Part shown: piece by piece, positions 1-9,272 of the stretch
How the letters are laid out: every line of letters begins with the position of its first letter
Position numbering within the stretch: the stretch's first letter is position 1
Assembly: GCA_965243385.1 (NCBI GenBank)
Contig: CBDEUV010000002.1
Coordinates: 1,674,001-1,738,000, forward strand
Origin: JANSYA01 sp965243385
Lineage (GTDB): Bacteria > Spirochaetota > Leptospiria > Leptospirales > Leptonemataceae
Length of the DNA stretch: 64,000 bases
Direction: 5' to 3'
Made by a program: the position numbers and the translations under genes
The notes under the pieces: model-generated
The model's input: only the letters and a program-made list of their open reading frames with translations
Databases searched by the model: none
Told to the model about the DNA's origin: nothing

Positions 1-430
1 CAAAGTTATCCCGCAGGATATGTGCTATGACCGACGTTCCGCCGCGAACGAGGGTCTGAGCGTGGTCGGCGATGAAATCCAGAAACTCCCGACGCACGAG
101 CGGGTTGCGCATTACCGGCCGGGAGAGGGTGTACCGCAGAAAAAAATAGGTCGCGGCGCTCAGACCGACTTCCGGGTCGGCGTTGCGTTGAATCTGTTTC
201 GATGCGATACGACCCAGCGCGTTTACGAGCCGCATCAGAAAGCCTTTCATCAGATCGTCTTTATCCTTAAAGCGATCGTAGACCGTACGACGCGAGACAC
301 CGGCGACGTTGGCGACGTCGCTGATCGTAAAGCGGCGCACGCCGTAGGTGCGGACGCACACCTGCACCGCATCCAGAATCAAATCCTGTCCGCTACTGTG
401 ATCGGTCTTTACCCTGGATTGGGAGGCCAC
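1..430 (-). CDS. TetR/AcrR-family transcriptional regulator (partial, C-terminus beyond window edge)
   Basis: The minus strand reads without a stop from about 430 to the window edge. The N-terminal helix-turn-helix is typical of TetR: 'TISDVANVAGVSRRTVYDRF' followed by KDKDDL. After it comes a helical ligand-binding region that contains a second arginine-rich helix (NPLVRREFLDF). I chose the GTG at 430 because GGAG lies 8 bases upstream; a TTG at 448 is also in frame. The family represses neighbouring or self promoters and is released by a small ligand. The gene lies 82 bases downstream of the sulfatase on the same strand, so it may share that transcript. The ligand and target cannot be read from the sequence. 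Confidence 0.8.
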   Translation of the reverse strand, partial: MASQSRVKTDHSSGQDLILDAVQVCVRTYGVRRFTISDVANVAGVSRRTVYDRFKDKDDLMKGFLMRLVNALGRIASKQIQRNADPEVGLSAATYFFLRYTLSRPVMRNPLVRREFLDFIADHAQTLVRGGTSVIAHILRDNF

Positions 431-512
431 CGACCCAGACTCCGACAAGCCCGGCGCCCTGTAAATTGCAGTTTTCTTTTCCGGAGCACGGTCGCCCGTA
501 CTCGCTTCGCCT

Positions 513-2159
513 TCAATTCGGCCAATAAACGATTTCGTCCCCATCTTCTAAGGGCTCGCCGAGGCTCTTATCCACGGCGATCGCCCCTTCCAGAACGTAC
601 GGATACAGCGGCTCGCGCGCTCCGACCTGGTGCTGATCGAGGAGCGCGCGGAGTTCTGCGACCTTTTCGGGCCGTTCGTCGGCCAGATTACGCTGTTCGG
701 TCGGATCCGCGGCCAGATCGTAGAGCCAGGTCCTGCGCGACCGCTCGTTGATCTGGAGTTTCCAGTCGCCGCGGCGCACGACCCGGTAGTACGCGCTTTG
801 CCAGAAGATCGTTCGCGGTTCGCTCGAACCGGCCGTAATCGCCGGCAGCAAGTTGACTCCGTCGATCTCCACGTCTTGCGGCAGCGGCGCCCCGGCCGCG
901 GCGGCGAGCGTCGGCATAAGATCGATGTGAGCCGCCGGCCCCTCGATCTGCGTTCCGGCGGCAATCCGCGCGGGCCACGACGCAAATAGCGGCACGCGGA
1001 TCCCGCCTTCGAAGAACGTGAGTTTCCAGCCCCGGTACGGGGCGTTGATATCCGGCAGGCCCACATAACCCGCGCCGCCATTGTCGCTCGTGAAGACGAT
1101 GATCGTGTTGTCCGCTAAACCGGCTTCCTCAAGCGCCGCCACGATGCGACCGACGCTGCGGTCGATAGCCCGGATCATCGCCGCGTAGACCCGCAGATGG
1201 TGCGGTTCGATGTCGCCCACCGCCTCATAGTCCGCGCGCGTCGCCTGGAGCGGCGTGTGTACTCCCCAGTAGCCGAGATATAGAAAAAACGGCCGGTGAC
1301 GGTTATTGTGAATCACTTTAATGGATTCGTCGGTCCAGTAATCGGTGAGATAGCCGCCGGGCCGGAAAAATTCGCCGCCGTTGAACGAAGCGGCGTACTG
1401 GTAGGCGGCCCACTGGAATTGATCGATTGGGTCGAGGTCGTTCTTCGCGTTGACCACGTTGGGATCGTCCACGGGCAGATACAGCCCGCTCGCCATGAGC
1501 AGGCTCTCGTCAAAACCCTGCGCGTTCGCGCCGAACTCCGCGCCGCGGCCCATATGCCACTTACCGATGTGAACGGTATGATAGCCGGCCGGCTTTAGAA
1601 TCTCCGCGATCGTTACCTCGGAACCGGGCAAACCCTGCTTCGCAAACGGAGGCGCGCCTTCAACTTCCCGGTATTCGACCGGCGGGCGATCGTAGTCGCC
1701 GCCGCGACCGTACATGGACACAATCGGCGCATAACCGTCCGGCACCGGCGTGAATTCAAAGCCGGTGCGCGTGGGATACCGGCCGGTCATGATCATACCA
1801 CGCGAAGGCGCGCAGCTCGCTGTGCCGGAGTACGCCTGAGAAAAGATCGCGCCCCGGCGGGCCAGGGCATCGATGTTGGGCGTCGGCACACGCCCGTCAG
1901 CGACGCCGCCGCCAAACGTGGAAATGTCGTTAATGCCGAGATCGTCGGTCAGCAGAAAAATAATATTCGGCGGGCGTTCGCCGGCCGGGACTGCGGGACG
2001 ATCGGGTCCGAGCTGCCAGTTGATCTTCCGGTGCGGCGCCACGTCGAGCTTCGTCTTCGCCGTTACCAGTGCAAGTATCACGGCCTTGCGATTTAGATAA
2101 AGAGCGGTTCCGCCCAGCGTGAGGATCGCCAGGGTTCCGATTAGAATCTTTTTCAGCAT
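513..2159 (-). CDS. Arylsulfatase-type sulfatase, membrane-anchored
   Basis: This 548-residue protein is an S1-type formylglycine sulfatase that hydrolyses sulfate esters outside the cytoplasm. The N-terminal hydrophobic stretch (residues 4-20) is an uncleaved anchor or signal peptide. Metal-binding Asp72-Asp73 sit in 'LLTDDLG'. The signature CAPSR has Cys116, the residue converted to formylglycine. The motifs 'GKWHMG' and 'FTSDNGG' supply the other active-site residues. AGGTG lies 6 bases before the ATG, inside a near-palindrome (2163-2174). The gene follows the formylglycine-generating enzyme by 84 bases on the same strand, so substrate and activator are probably co-transcribed. The natural sulfated substrate is unknown. 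Confidence 0.92.
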   Translation of the reverse strand: MLKKILIGTLAILTLGGTALYLNRKAVILALVTAKTKLDVAPHRKINWQLGPDRPAVPAGERPPNIIFLLTDDLGINDISTFGGGVADGRVPTPNIDALARRGAIFSQAYSGTASCAPSRGMIMTGRYPTRTGFEFTPVPDGYAPIVSMYGRGGDYDRPPVEYREVEGAPPFAKQGLPGSEVTIAEILKPAGYHTVHIGKWHMGRGAEFGANAQGFDESLLMASGLYLPVDDPNVVNAKNDLDPIDQFQWAAYQYAASFNGGEFFRPGGYLTDYWTDESIKVIHNNRHRPFFLYLGYWGVHTPLQATRADYEAVGDIEPHHLRVYAAMIRAIDRSVGRIVAALEEAGLADNTIIVFTSDNGGAGYVGLPDINAPYRGWKLTFFEGGIRVPLFASWPARIAAGTQIEGPAAHIDLMPTLAAAAGAPLPQDVEIDGVNLLPAITAGSSEPRTIFWQSAYYRVVRRGDWKLQINERSRRTWLYDLAADPTEQRNLADERPEKVAELRALLDQHQVGAREPLYPYVLEGAIAVDKSLGEPLEDGDEIVYWPN

Positions 2160-2243
2160 TTTTGCACCTGTGCAGGGGTTTTCGATGGGCTACGATAGCA
2201 GCGGATTCAACCGCGATCAAGGCCCGTTGCCGTCACAAAAGTC

Positions 2244-3128
2244 TCATTTGTCGACAGTCTGGCTGTCGCGTACGATGCGAAAACCGATGTGGTTGGTACT
2301 GAAATCGATCTCCTGAAACTGGCGCGCCGCCGGCCGGTATCGCCGGCAGTAGTTATCCGAACAGAGAAACGATCCGCCTTTGATTACGTGGCGGGTGGGA
2401 TCGTCCGGAACGGGAGTGTCGGTCCATTCCCAGACGTTGCCCGGCATATCGTGGAGTTTCGCGAAGGGCGGGAAACAGCCCACCGGGGCGGTGCCGGCGA
2501 ATCCATCGGCCCCGGTATTCTCGATGGGAAAAAAACCCTGCCACACATTCGCCAGGGCCCGACCCGGGGCGTCGAAAGGCAGGCCGGGCGCCGCCGCGTA
2601 CTCCCACTCCACTTCGTCCGGCAGTCGACCGCCGGCCCAGGCAGCGTAGGCGCGCGCGTCTCGCAGTGAGACGTGCACGACGGGATGCGCACCGAGCCCT
2701 TCAATATCGGAGCCTGGCCCGTCGGGCGAGCGCCAGGTCGCGCCAGGCGTCAGTCGCCATAAACGGCTCCATTCCACTGGACGCCTGGATCCAACGAAGA
2801 CCGCGGAACCCGCTCCGGGCCCGCCGGCGGCCGCGCTCTGTTCCGCATCCGTCCGGTAACCCGTCGCCGCAACGAAATCCGCGAACTGCCGGTTCGTGAC
2901 TTCGTGGATTTGAATCCGAAAGCTGTCGACATGCAGGCGCACCGCCGGCGACTCCTCGGGATAGACAGCCTGTGCGCCTTTTATAAACGACCCGGCCGGA
3001 ATCTCCACGAAGACGCCGATGCGAGCGGGAGGCAGACACTGCGCGGCGGCCGGCGCATCGACGGGTTTCTCGCGGCAGCCCGGCGCCAGGGCGAACGCAG
3101 ATACAATGATGACTATGCGAAAATTCAT
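2244..3128 (-). CDS. Formylglycine-generating enzyme (FGE/SUMF1 family), exported
   Basis: This 294-residue protein has the FGE-sulfatase fold. It should oxidise the sulfatase active-site cysteine to formylglycine using copper and oxygen. Family motifs are 'HPVVHVSLRDARAYAAW', 'RLPDEVEWEYAA', 'GNVWEW' and the C-terminal 'KGGSF'. Cys256 and Cys261 are spaced like the two catalytic copper-binding cysteines of human SUMF1 (336 and 341). That separates it from the many FGE-fold proteins that lack them. The N-terminus is a signal peptide ending in APGC, a loose lipobox, so the enzyme is probably lipidated and periplasmic. It lies just upstream of a sulfatase carrying the CAPSR target. Confidence 0.88.
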   Translation of the reverse strand: MNFRIVIIVSAFALAPGCREKPVDAPAAAQCLPPARIGVFVEIPAGSFIKGAQAVYPEESPAVRLHVDSFRIQIHEVTNRQFADFVAATGYRTDAEQSAAAGGPGAGSAVFVGSRRPVEWSRLWRLTPGATWRSPDGPGSDIEGLGAHPVVHVSLRDARAYAAWAGGRLPDEVEWEYAAAPGLPFDAPGRALANVWQGFFPIENTGADGFAGTAPVGCFPPFAKLHDMPGNVWEWTDTPVPDDPTRHVIKGGSFLCSDNYCRRYRPAARQFQEIDFSTNHIGFRIVRDSQTVDK

Positions 3129-3217
3129 GGGCCGGCTGCCAGACGCCAGAGGAGCAGCCTCGCGATCAACTCGTTTCCCGGGCCGGCGAATACCGCCGGC
3201 TCACCCGGCCGAAATCG

Positions 3218-4240
3218 TCAGCCAATCTTTTCGGATTCACGACTGCGGCGAAAGCTTCCGGGACTGGCATCAAACCAGCGCTGGAAAGCACGCTGAAAGG
3301 CGCTCGGTTCGGAATAGCCCAGCAGGCGACTGATCTCGCTGACCCGGATCTTTTGTTCCAGATATTGCACGGCCAGGTTTTTGCGAGTATCGTCCAGCAG
3401 ATCCCGGTACGACGTTCCTTCGCTTTGCAACCGGCGATGCAGAGTGCGCGGCTCGATCAAAAGCTCCCGGGCCGCGGCTTCCAGCGAAACCGGACCGTTG
3501 GGCATGGAACGAATCAGATACGCGCGCACCTGGCCGTGGATGGTTTCGGTCTCCTGGATGCGCGAAAGAGCCGCGTCCGCATGAGACCGCAGAACTTCGC
3601 CCAGATACGGATCCCGCGATACGAACGGCCGGTCCAGCATCTCGCGCGAAAGCACCGTCATGCTCTCCTCGCTATTAAAAAACATTCGATCGCAGGCGGT
3701 CGCCTTCTTGAATTCGTCGGCGTAACCCGGGTCGGAATACAGGACATGGCATTCGAGATGACGAAATCCGGTCGAAACGCAATGTATGGCCTGGGCGGTT
3801 CCGACCGCCGAATAAAACTGGGGCATCCAAATATTTTCGTGTTCGGGAGAAAGATTCCGGTAGAGGACGCAGGCGCGATCACCCTCTTCTCGCAGCTCGA
3901 TGCGATCGGTCGGGCAAACCAGCGGAGCGTATTTAACCCAGTTCAGAATAGAGTCGCGCAGCGTCTCGGCATTGGACGCGAGCAACGCAACCAGATGCCG
4001 CATTTGCTTCGGCGAAAGCGCAGGCAGCTTCAGCGCGAGGGCGGGATCGCCCGTCGTATGTACGGCGAACTCCCACAGTTTCAGCAGATCGGACAGCGGA
4101 ATCGTAAAGAACGGATCTTCGGGCCGCGGTTCGGGGACGCCCGTCGCCTCCGTGATTTTCGCCTGAGACACGCCTCGCTGTTTCAAATATTCGACGAGCA
4201 TGGCCGTCGCGAGTGAGCCTGTTCGAATTTCAGCTGGCAC
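3218..4240 (-). CDS. AraC-family transcriptional regulator with AraC-type N-terminal dimerisation domain
   Basis: The protein has about 340 residues. Its N-terminal two thirds resembles the PF12625 arabinose-binding-like domain (OruR/ArgR-type regulators). The C-terminal 100 residues form an AraC double helix-turn-helix: 'EAAARELLIEPRTLHRRL' and 'VSEISRLLGYSEPSAFQRAF' followed by RWFDASPG. The start is uncertain. GTG 4240 matches where the family begins (VPAEIRTG), but GTG 4276 and ATG 4201 are also in frame and none has a strong ribosome site. The gene diverges from the membrane hydroxylase at 4442 and is followed on its own strand by the FGE and sulfatase genes, so either set could be its target. 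Confidence 0.87.
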   Translation of the reverse strand: MPAEIRTGSLATAMLVEYLKQRGVSQAKITEATGVPEPRPEDPFFTIPLSDLLKLWEFAVHTTGDPALALKLPALSPKQMRHLVALLASNAETLRDSILNWVKYAPLVCPTDRIELREEGDRACVLYRNLSPEHENIWMPQFYSAVGTAQAIHCVSTGFRHLECHVLYSDPGYADEFKKATACDRMFFNSEESMTVLSREMLDRPFVSRDPYLGEVLRSHADAALSRIQETETIHGQVRAYLIRSMPNGPVSLEAAARELLIEPRTLHRRLQSEGTSYRDLLDDTRKNLAVQYLEQKIRVSEISRLLGYSEPSAFQRAFQRWFDASPGSFRRSRESEKIG

Positions 4241-4380
4241 GGTAGTTATCGCACGGGCACCCGGACCCCGCCCCACGTCTGTTTTATGTGCAGCAATGTC
4301 ACCTTTTTGTCAAGCTGGATCATTCCCTTCAGGGTTTCCCCGCAGTATATTCTCGCCTCATATGAAAAAACTGATCCGTG

Positions 4381-4396
4381 TCGAAGATCGCTTCGA
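4381..4396. promoter_or_regulatory. Perfect inverted repeat in the leader of the membrane hydroxylase gene
   Basis: Six-base arms TCGAAG and CTTCGA are separated by ATCG. The repeat lies between the divergent AraC-type regulator and the hydroxylase start at 4442. It could be an operator or a small RNA hairpin. There is no further support. Confidence 0.3.
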
Positions 4397-4441
4397 ATCA
4401 CAGCCCTCATCATCCTTTTGCATCGCACCAGCGGAGGCGTC

Positions 4442-5308
4442 ATGATCGCGGGCGTAGATTACAGAATCATCATTGCGGCCATGTTCGGCGTATTTGCTAT
4501 CATCGAGCTGCTCGCAGGCCGCTTCGTTTATCGCGACCGAACGACAGGCAAGGACCTGGCCCTGGAACTCACAGCCGGAAGCGTGGTCCCGCTCCTGATT
4601 ATTCCGGTCGTAAGTCTGGGACTGGCCGCGGTTCTCGACGGACTCTGGCCGGCCGGCACCGACAGCCTGGCGCACTGGCCCTGGTGGGCGATGGTGCTCG
4701 CGCTCTTGATCGGCGACGATCTGACGCAGTACTGGTGGCATCGCCAGTCGCACACCTGGCCCTGGCTGTATTCGCTGCATCGCGCGCATCACTCGGGCAC
4801 CTACATGTCGGTGCGAATCGTTTATCGAAACAATCTGCTGTACTATGCGTTCATGCCCGGCCTGTGGATTACAGGTGTGTTTTTGTATCTGGGTTTCGGT
4901 CCGGTTTATGTGATTTACGCACTGGTGAAAATGACCGTAATCGCGGGGGCGCACTCCAGCGTACCGTGGGATGAACCGCTCTATAAATGGCGGGCGACCC
5001 GCCCCCTCATGTATGTACTCGAACGCTTGATCTCAACGCCCGCGACGCATTCATCGCACCACGGCCTCGACCCTTCGGACGGCGCCACGCACTACAAAGG
5101 CAACTACGGCAATCTACTGTTTCTCTGGGATGTGATCTTCGGCACTGCGAAGATCACGCGCCGACGGCCCGCCGAATTTGGAATTGAAAAACTGGCCCCG
5201 GCTTCGTGGCAACAAGAGCTGCTCTGGCCGTTTTCAAAAAGCGAGACCACGCCGCAACAGGCGGCTCCTGCGCGGTCGGGCGGCTGGAGCCGCGCTCCCG
5301 AAACTTAA
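4442..5308 (+). CDS. Sterol desaturase / fatty acid hydroxylase superfamily membrane protein
   Basis: This is a 288-residue integral membrane protein. It has the histidine boxes of the di-iron fatty acid hydroxylase superfamily: HRQSH, then HRAHH about a dozen residues later, then HSSHH near the C-terminus. These ligate two irons that activate oxygen to hydroxylate or desaturate a lipid. Four or five hydrophobic segments surround the boxes. The ATG at 4442 is preceded by GGAGG with 4 bases spacing; upstream in-frame codons have no such site. It diverges from an AraC-type regulator. The lipid substrate cannot be told from the sequence. Confidence 0.88.
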   Translation: MIAGVDYRIIIAAMFGVFAIIELLAGRFVYRDRTTGKDLALELTAGSVVPLLIIPVVSLGLAAVLDGLWPAGTDSLAHWPWWAMVLALLIGDDLTQYWWHRQSHTWPWLYSLHRAHHSGTYMSVRIVYRNNLLYYAFMPGLWITGVFLYLGFGPVYVIYALVKMTVIAGAHSSVPWDEPLYKWRATRPLMYVLERLISTPATHSSHHGLDPSDGATHYKGNYGNLLFLWDVIFGTAKITRRRPAEFGIEKLAPASWQQELLWPFSKSETTPQQAAPARSGGWSRAPET

Positions 5309-5369
5309 AACGGAATCCTCGATCAAAATCAAACAAACTACTAACAGAAATATACATAGAGAGAATCAT

Positions 5370-6593
5370 GTGAAATCAGAAAACGAAACGAACGATGCAA
5401 CGCATCGTCAGAGATACGGCATATTTATTCAGGCGATCGTTTATGCGCTGCTTGCCCTGGCAGTCGCCGTCGCCGGGATCGATCTTGACGCGGCGCCGGC
5501 GAAGATGGAAGAATCTGCGCAGCGGCTTGCTCAAAATGTAAACCCGAGAAACACCGCAGAGAATTCCGAAGAAAATTCTGAAAACGAAACTCAGAATGAG
5601 TCACAGGTCCCGGAACTCAATGTTGAAAGCGAGCCCGGGCAGAATGACGCCATACTCGAAGATCGTATTCTGGCACGGTACGGCCGCGGACAATATTCTT
5701 ATCAGAACACCTTTGCGGTCCCTTTCACCTATCGCCTGAGCAGCGGCCAGACTGTCCGGCCGTTGCTCGGCCGGAGGCGCACCGACATCGGCAAAACTCG
5801 CATCAATCTTTCGGGAACGGGCGAGGCGCAGGCGGGAGCGGTCGGAGCGGTCATCGGCGGACTGCAGATCGGAGCGGCGTATCTCGACTACAGTACGCCG
5901 AACAACGCCAATGAGTTCTACCCGCTCTACGCCGCGGACGGGACCGTGTCCGGACGCTCGGTGATCGCCACGGGGCAATACACTTTTTTTCGCGATTATT
6001 GGATTTCGCCGCTCGTCACCGCGCTGTACGCCGATCGCCGCAACCGTTACGATCTGCAGAATTTCATCGCCTACAACGAAGGCGCCGACGACTACAACTA
6101 CTATCGGGATATTCGGCTCCGGGAATCGGCCATCCGCAATGAGTACGGCGCCGGCGCGCGTTTGCGCATCGCGCCGCTCTCGCTCGAAGTGACGCTGTAC
6201 TACCAGTACGCCTTGAATCGCTTTACTCTGGATCTGGAAGCGCCGTCGCCCGTGAACGTTCCCTCCAGCAACCTGGTGCCGGATTTACGCGCGCTGCCCG
6301 AAAGCATCATACAGAACAACGAGATCACCAGTTCCAGCGTGCTGATCGAAAAGACCACTCCTGATTTTCATTTCGCCGGTATTCGACTCGACTATCGTCC
6401 CTTTCAAACTCTGCTGCTATCAGCCAGCGTGCGCAAGAACACGACGACGAATACCTGGGAGTCGGTATCGTCGATTCTCGTCTTCGTACATCCCAACCTG
6501 GGCATTTCCGTGACCCATCTGGATATTGACGCGGAACGCCTGGGACGCAGTACGACCACGACGATCGGGCCCGTCTTCACGATGAAACTTTAA
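5370..6593 (+). CDS. Putative outer-membrane beta-barrel protein
   Basis: This 407-residue protein starts at GTG 5370; earlier codons in the frame overlap the preceding gene. A hydrophobic export segment (about residues 17-37) is followed by a low-complexity Asn/Glu-rich linker (about 55-90). The rest is rich in alternating hydrophobic and polar strands with many Tyr and Arg, ending in an amphipathic strand. That pattern fits a beta-barrel in the outer membrane, although the last residue is Leu rather than Phe. I do not recognise a named family. Its stop abuts the next gene's ATG, suggesting translational coupling with the 7TMR-DISM phosphatase. Confidence 0.62.
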   Translation: MKSENETNDATHRQRYGIFIQAIVYALLALAVAVAGIDLDAAPAKMEESAQRLAQNVNPRNTAENSEENSENETQNESQVPELNVESEPGQNDAILEDRILARYGRGQYSYQNTFAVPFTYRLSSGQTVRPLLGRRRTDIGKTRINLSGTGEAQAGAVGAVIGGLQIGAAYLDYSTPNNANEFYPLYAADGTVSGRSVIATGQYTFFRDYWISPLVTALYADRRNRYDLQNFIAYNEGADDYNYYRDIRLRESAIRNEYGAGARLRIAPLSLEVTLYYQYALNRFTLDLEAPSPVNVPSSNLVPDLRALPESIIQNNEITSSSVLIEKTTPDFHFAGIRLDYRPFQTLLLSASVRKNTTTNTWESVSSILVFVHPNLGISVTHLDIDAERLGRSTTTTIGPVFTMKL

Positions 6594-9272
6594 ATGAGCG
6601 CGCGCCCCGGACAGTTCATGAAAGAGCGAATCGATTCGAGCAGACAGAGTATGACCTGCGCTGTGATAAAACGCCTGATGCGCGCGACGCGTCTGTCTCG
6701 CCTGAGACGTGTAGCGGCGCGCGGCGCGATCCTCGGTATCGCGCTCGTACTGGCGATGCCTCTATCCGAAGCACACGCCGAATCCGCTCCGATCGCACCT
6801 CCAATCGTATCCGTAAGTGGCCGCGAAGACCGGGTGCCCCTGGCGCGCCAGCTGGAGCTGTTCAGCGACCCTTCGCGTTCCCTGAACCTGGCGGACGTGC
6901 GAAAGTTGCCGCCGCAGCGATGGGCGGCGACCGATGAACATACACCCGACCCCGGCTACACGCGCGCAATCGTCTGGGGGCGCTTTCGTATCGCAAATAC
7001 CGCCGCGGAACCCGTAAGCGTTCTGCTGGAACAGTCCTCGACCATACTCGACGACGTGCAGCTCTTTGCGACAAACGAAAAAGACCGGCGCGACGCAGGC
7101 ACGCTGCTCTTTCGCACCGGCGACGCGCATCCCTATCAACAACGACCGATCCCTTCGCGTACTTTCGTGTTTCCGATTCATCTGGCGCCCGGCGCCGCGC
7201 ACATATATTATATGCGCCTGGACTCGACGACCGCCGTCAGCTTCCCGCTGACGCTGTGGAGTCCGGACGCCTTTCGGCGGCATGAGCTGAACGTGTATCT
7301 ACTCTTCGCCGGCTACTTCGGATTAATGGGCGGCATGATCGTTTATAATCTGATCCTGTTTCTTTCTGTTCGCGATTCCGTTTACTGGATGTACGCCGCC
7401 TTTCTCGCAAGCAACGTTCTGACTCAGGCGTTCTATTACGGGATCATGGCCGTCGTACTCGGCAGTCTCACGTATCTGAACAATCCCGCATTCACAACCG
7501 CCTCCATTGTGGCGAGCGTGATTCTGGGCGTCCTGTTAATGGACCGTCTGATTCAGGTCCCGCCGGGTTGGCCCAGGCGGACCGTGCGCCTGATCCTCGT
7601 CTCCGGAATCTTGTTCCTGCCATTAGGGCTCCTTGCCGATGGAGCAGCACATCTCTTCGCCTGGTTGGGATTGACCGACGTCAGTTTCAACCAGGCACGT
7701 TTTTCCAATTGGTTGCAGATTCCGGTTCAGCTGCAGGGCGGTTTCGCGCTCGTCGCCATCGCCTTTACGATCGCGTACGGTACATGGCGTTGTTTGAAGC
7801 GAGAACGCAGCGCATACTTTTTTATGGGGGGCTGGTCGCTCATGCTGCTCGGGGGCCTGGTATCCTTACCGGCGGCGCTCGGTATGGGCGAAAGTCCGCT
7901 GTTCGGCTGGATCACTCCCCTGGCGGGGATCGCCATGATGGCCCTGATCCTTTCGCTGGGCCTGGCGGATCGAATCAATCAGACGCGCACGGCGCTGGCC
8001 AGACTCAACGACAGTCTTGAAGAGAAAGTCGAAGAACGCACCGAAGAAATCCAGGGCGCACTGACAGAACTCGCGGCGACCAACGACCATTTAAACGAAG
8101 CCCTGTCGGAAGTGCGCTCACTCAAAGAACAACAGGACGGCGACTATTACCTGACTTCGTTATTACTGGAACCGCTCGCCGCGAACAATAATTCGTCCGC
8201 GCATGTCGCGACCGAAAGTCATATCGATTCCTACAAACGCTTTCAGTTTCGCGGCAGAAGCCGCAGCGTGGGCGGCGACCTCTGTTTGACCGAGCAAATC
8301 ATGATCGGCGAACGCTCCTTCGTGGTCTTCGTCAACGCGGACGCAATGGGAAAATCCATGCAGGGCGCGGGGGGCGCGCTTGTACTGGGCTCTTCTCTGC
8401 GCGCCCGATTGATCGCGACCCTCTTGCCCGCGGCCAGCAGATCGGAGGTGGAACTGCCCGAACTCTGGTTGCGAGCTGTGTACGCCGACCTGCAGGCCTT
8501 GTTCGAGACTTTCGACGGCCGCATGTTCGCCAGCGCCATCCTCGGACTGGTCGATGAAAAGACCGGTGTGATCTATTATATCAACGCCGATCACCCCGCT
8601 CCCGTCTTCTTTCGCGGCGGCCGCGTCTGGTTTCCGCGGCGGGAGTCGGTCGTGGGCCAACTGGGGACCGAAGACCAATTGCCGAAGCTGAGTATTAATG
8701 TGGTCGGACTAAAAGAAGGCGATACCATGTTGATGACTTCCGACGGCCGCGACGATATCGTGCATCGGACCATGGCCGGCGGGCGCATGCAGGGCGACCG
8801 GGAACTGTTTATGGCCGCCGTTGCGGAAGGCCGCGGTCGACCGCGCGAAGTCCACGAAGCGCTGATGAAAAACCACGAGGCGAAAGACGATCTGTCCTAC
8901 CTCAGCGTTTCTTTCGTCAGACACGGCGCGCGATCGCCGCTCGACGTTCGGAGTCTCAAAGTGCGCGGCATTCACCAGGTTCGAAGTAAACAGGTTCAGG
9001 CTGCGCTGCGAACGTTTCGCGCGTATCACGCGGCACAACCCGCCGACGGGAAAGGGCTTGCACAGCTTTCAGTACTGGAGGCACATCTGGGCAACCTTGA
9101 GCGGGCGATTGCGTACGGCGAGGCTCTGCTACTACGGGATCGATCGAACCGGGACAACCTGGTTCACCTCGAACGAATTCACAGCGCCGTGGGCAACGTG
9201 GATCGCGCGGCGGAAATTCGCATCCTTCAAGAAAACCTGGCGGATTCGCTGAAAGAGCAGGAGGCATCATGA
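6594..9272 (+). CDS. 7TMR-DISM receptor with SpoIIE-type PP2C phosphatase domain and C-terminal TPR-like region
   Basis: This protein of up to 892 residues senses an external signal and is predicted to dephosphorylate Ser/Thr, as RsbU-like regulators do to anti-anti-sigma factors. In order it has a signal segment (about 43-62), a periplasmic 7TMR-DISMED2-type beta domain (about 70-235), seven membrane helices (about 240-475), a coiled coil ('LNDSLEEKVEERTEEIQGAL'), a PP2C/SpoIIE domain (about 545-790), and TPR-like helices to the end. The metal-binding Asp residues sit in 'VGGDLC', 'NADAMGKSMQGAGGA' and 'MTSDGRDD'. The first ATG abuts the previous stop; ATG 6618 is an alternative start. The stop overlaps the next gene. 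The architecture is common in leptospires. Confidence 0.87.
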   Translation: MSARPGQFMKERIDSSRQSMTCAVIKRLMRATRLSRLRRVAARGAILGIALVLAMPLSEAHAESAPIAPPIVSVSGREDRVPLARQLELFSDPSRSLNLADVRKLPPQRWAATDEHTPDPGYTRAIVWGRFRIANTAAEPVSVLLEQSSTILDDVQLFATNEKDRRDAGTLLFRTGDAHPYQQRPIPSRTFVFPIHLAPGAAHIYYMRLDSTTAVSFPLTLWSPDAFRRHELNVYLLFAGYFGLMGGMIVYNLILFLSVRDSVYWMYAAFLASNVLTQAFYYGIMAVVLGSLTYLNNPAFTTASIVASVILGVLLMDRLIQVPPGWPRRTVRLILVSGILFLPLGLLADGAAHLFAWLGLTDVSFNQARFSNWLQIPVQLQGGFALVAIAFTIAYGTWRCLKRERSAYFFMGGWSLMLLGGLVSLPAALGMGESPLFGWITPLAGIAMMALILSLGLADRINQTRTALARLNDSLEEKVEERTEEIQGALTELAATNDHLNEALSEVRSLKEQQDGDYYLTSLLLEPLAANNNSSAHVATESHIDSYKRFQFRGRSRSVGGDLCLTEQIMIGERSFVVFVNADAMGKSMQGAGGALVLGSSLRARLIATLLPAASRSEVELPELWLRAVYADLQALFETFDGRMFASAILGLVDEKTGVIYYINADHPAPVFFRGGRVWFPRRESVVGQLGTEDQLPKLSINVVGLKEGDTMLMTSDGRDDIVHRTMAGGRMQGDRELFMAAVAEGRGRPREVHEALMKNHEAKDDLSYLSVSFVRHGARSPLDVRSLKVRGIHQVRSKQVQAALRTFRAYHAAQPADGKGLAQLSVLEAHLGNLERAIAYGEALLLRDRSNRDNLVHLERIHSAVGNVDRAAEIRILQENLADSLKEQEAS

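Noticed and set aside
20..751. Plus-strand open frame of 243 codons at the window start
   Set aside because: It is antisense to the TetR regulator and the sulfatase C-terminus, and its translation is Arg/Pro-rich noise.
2163..2174. Near-palindrome TGCACCTGTGCA before the sulfatase gene as an operator
   Set aside because: Arms of five bases over the ribosome site are too short to claim regulation. It is noted only in the sulfatase entry.
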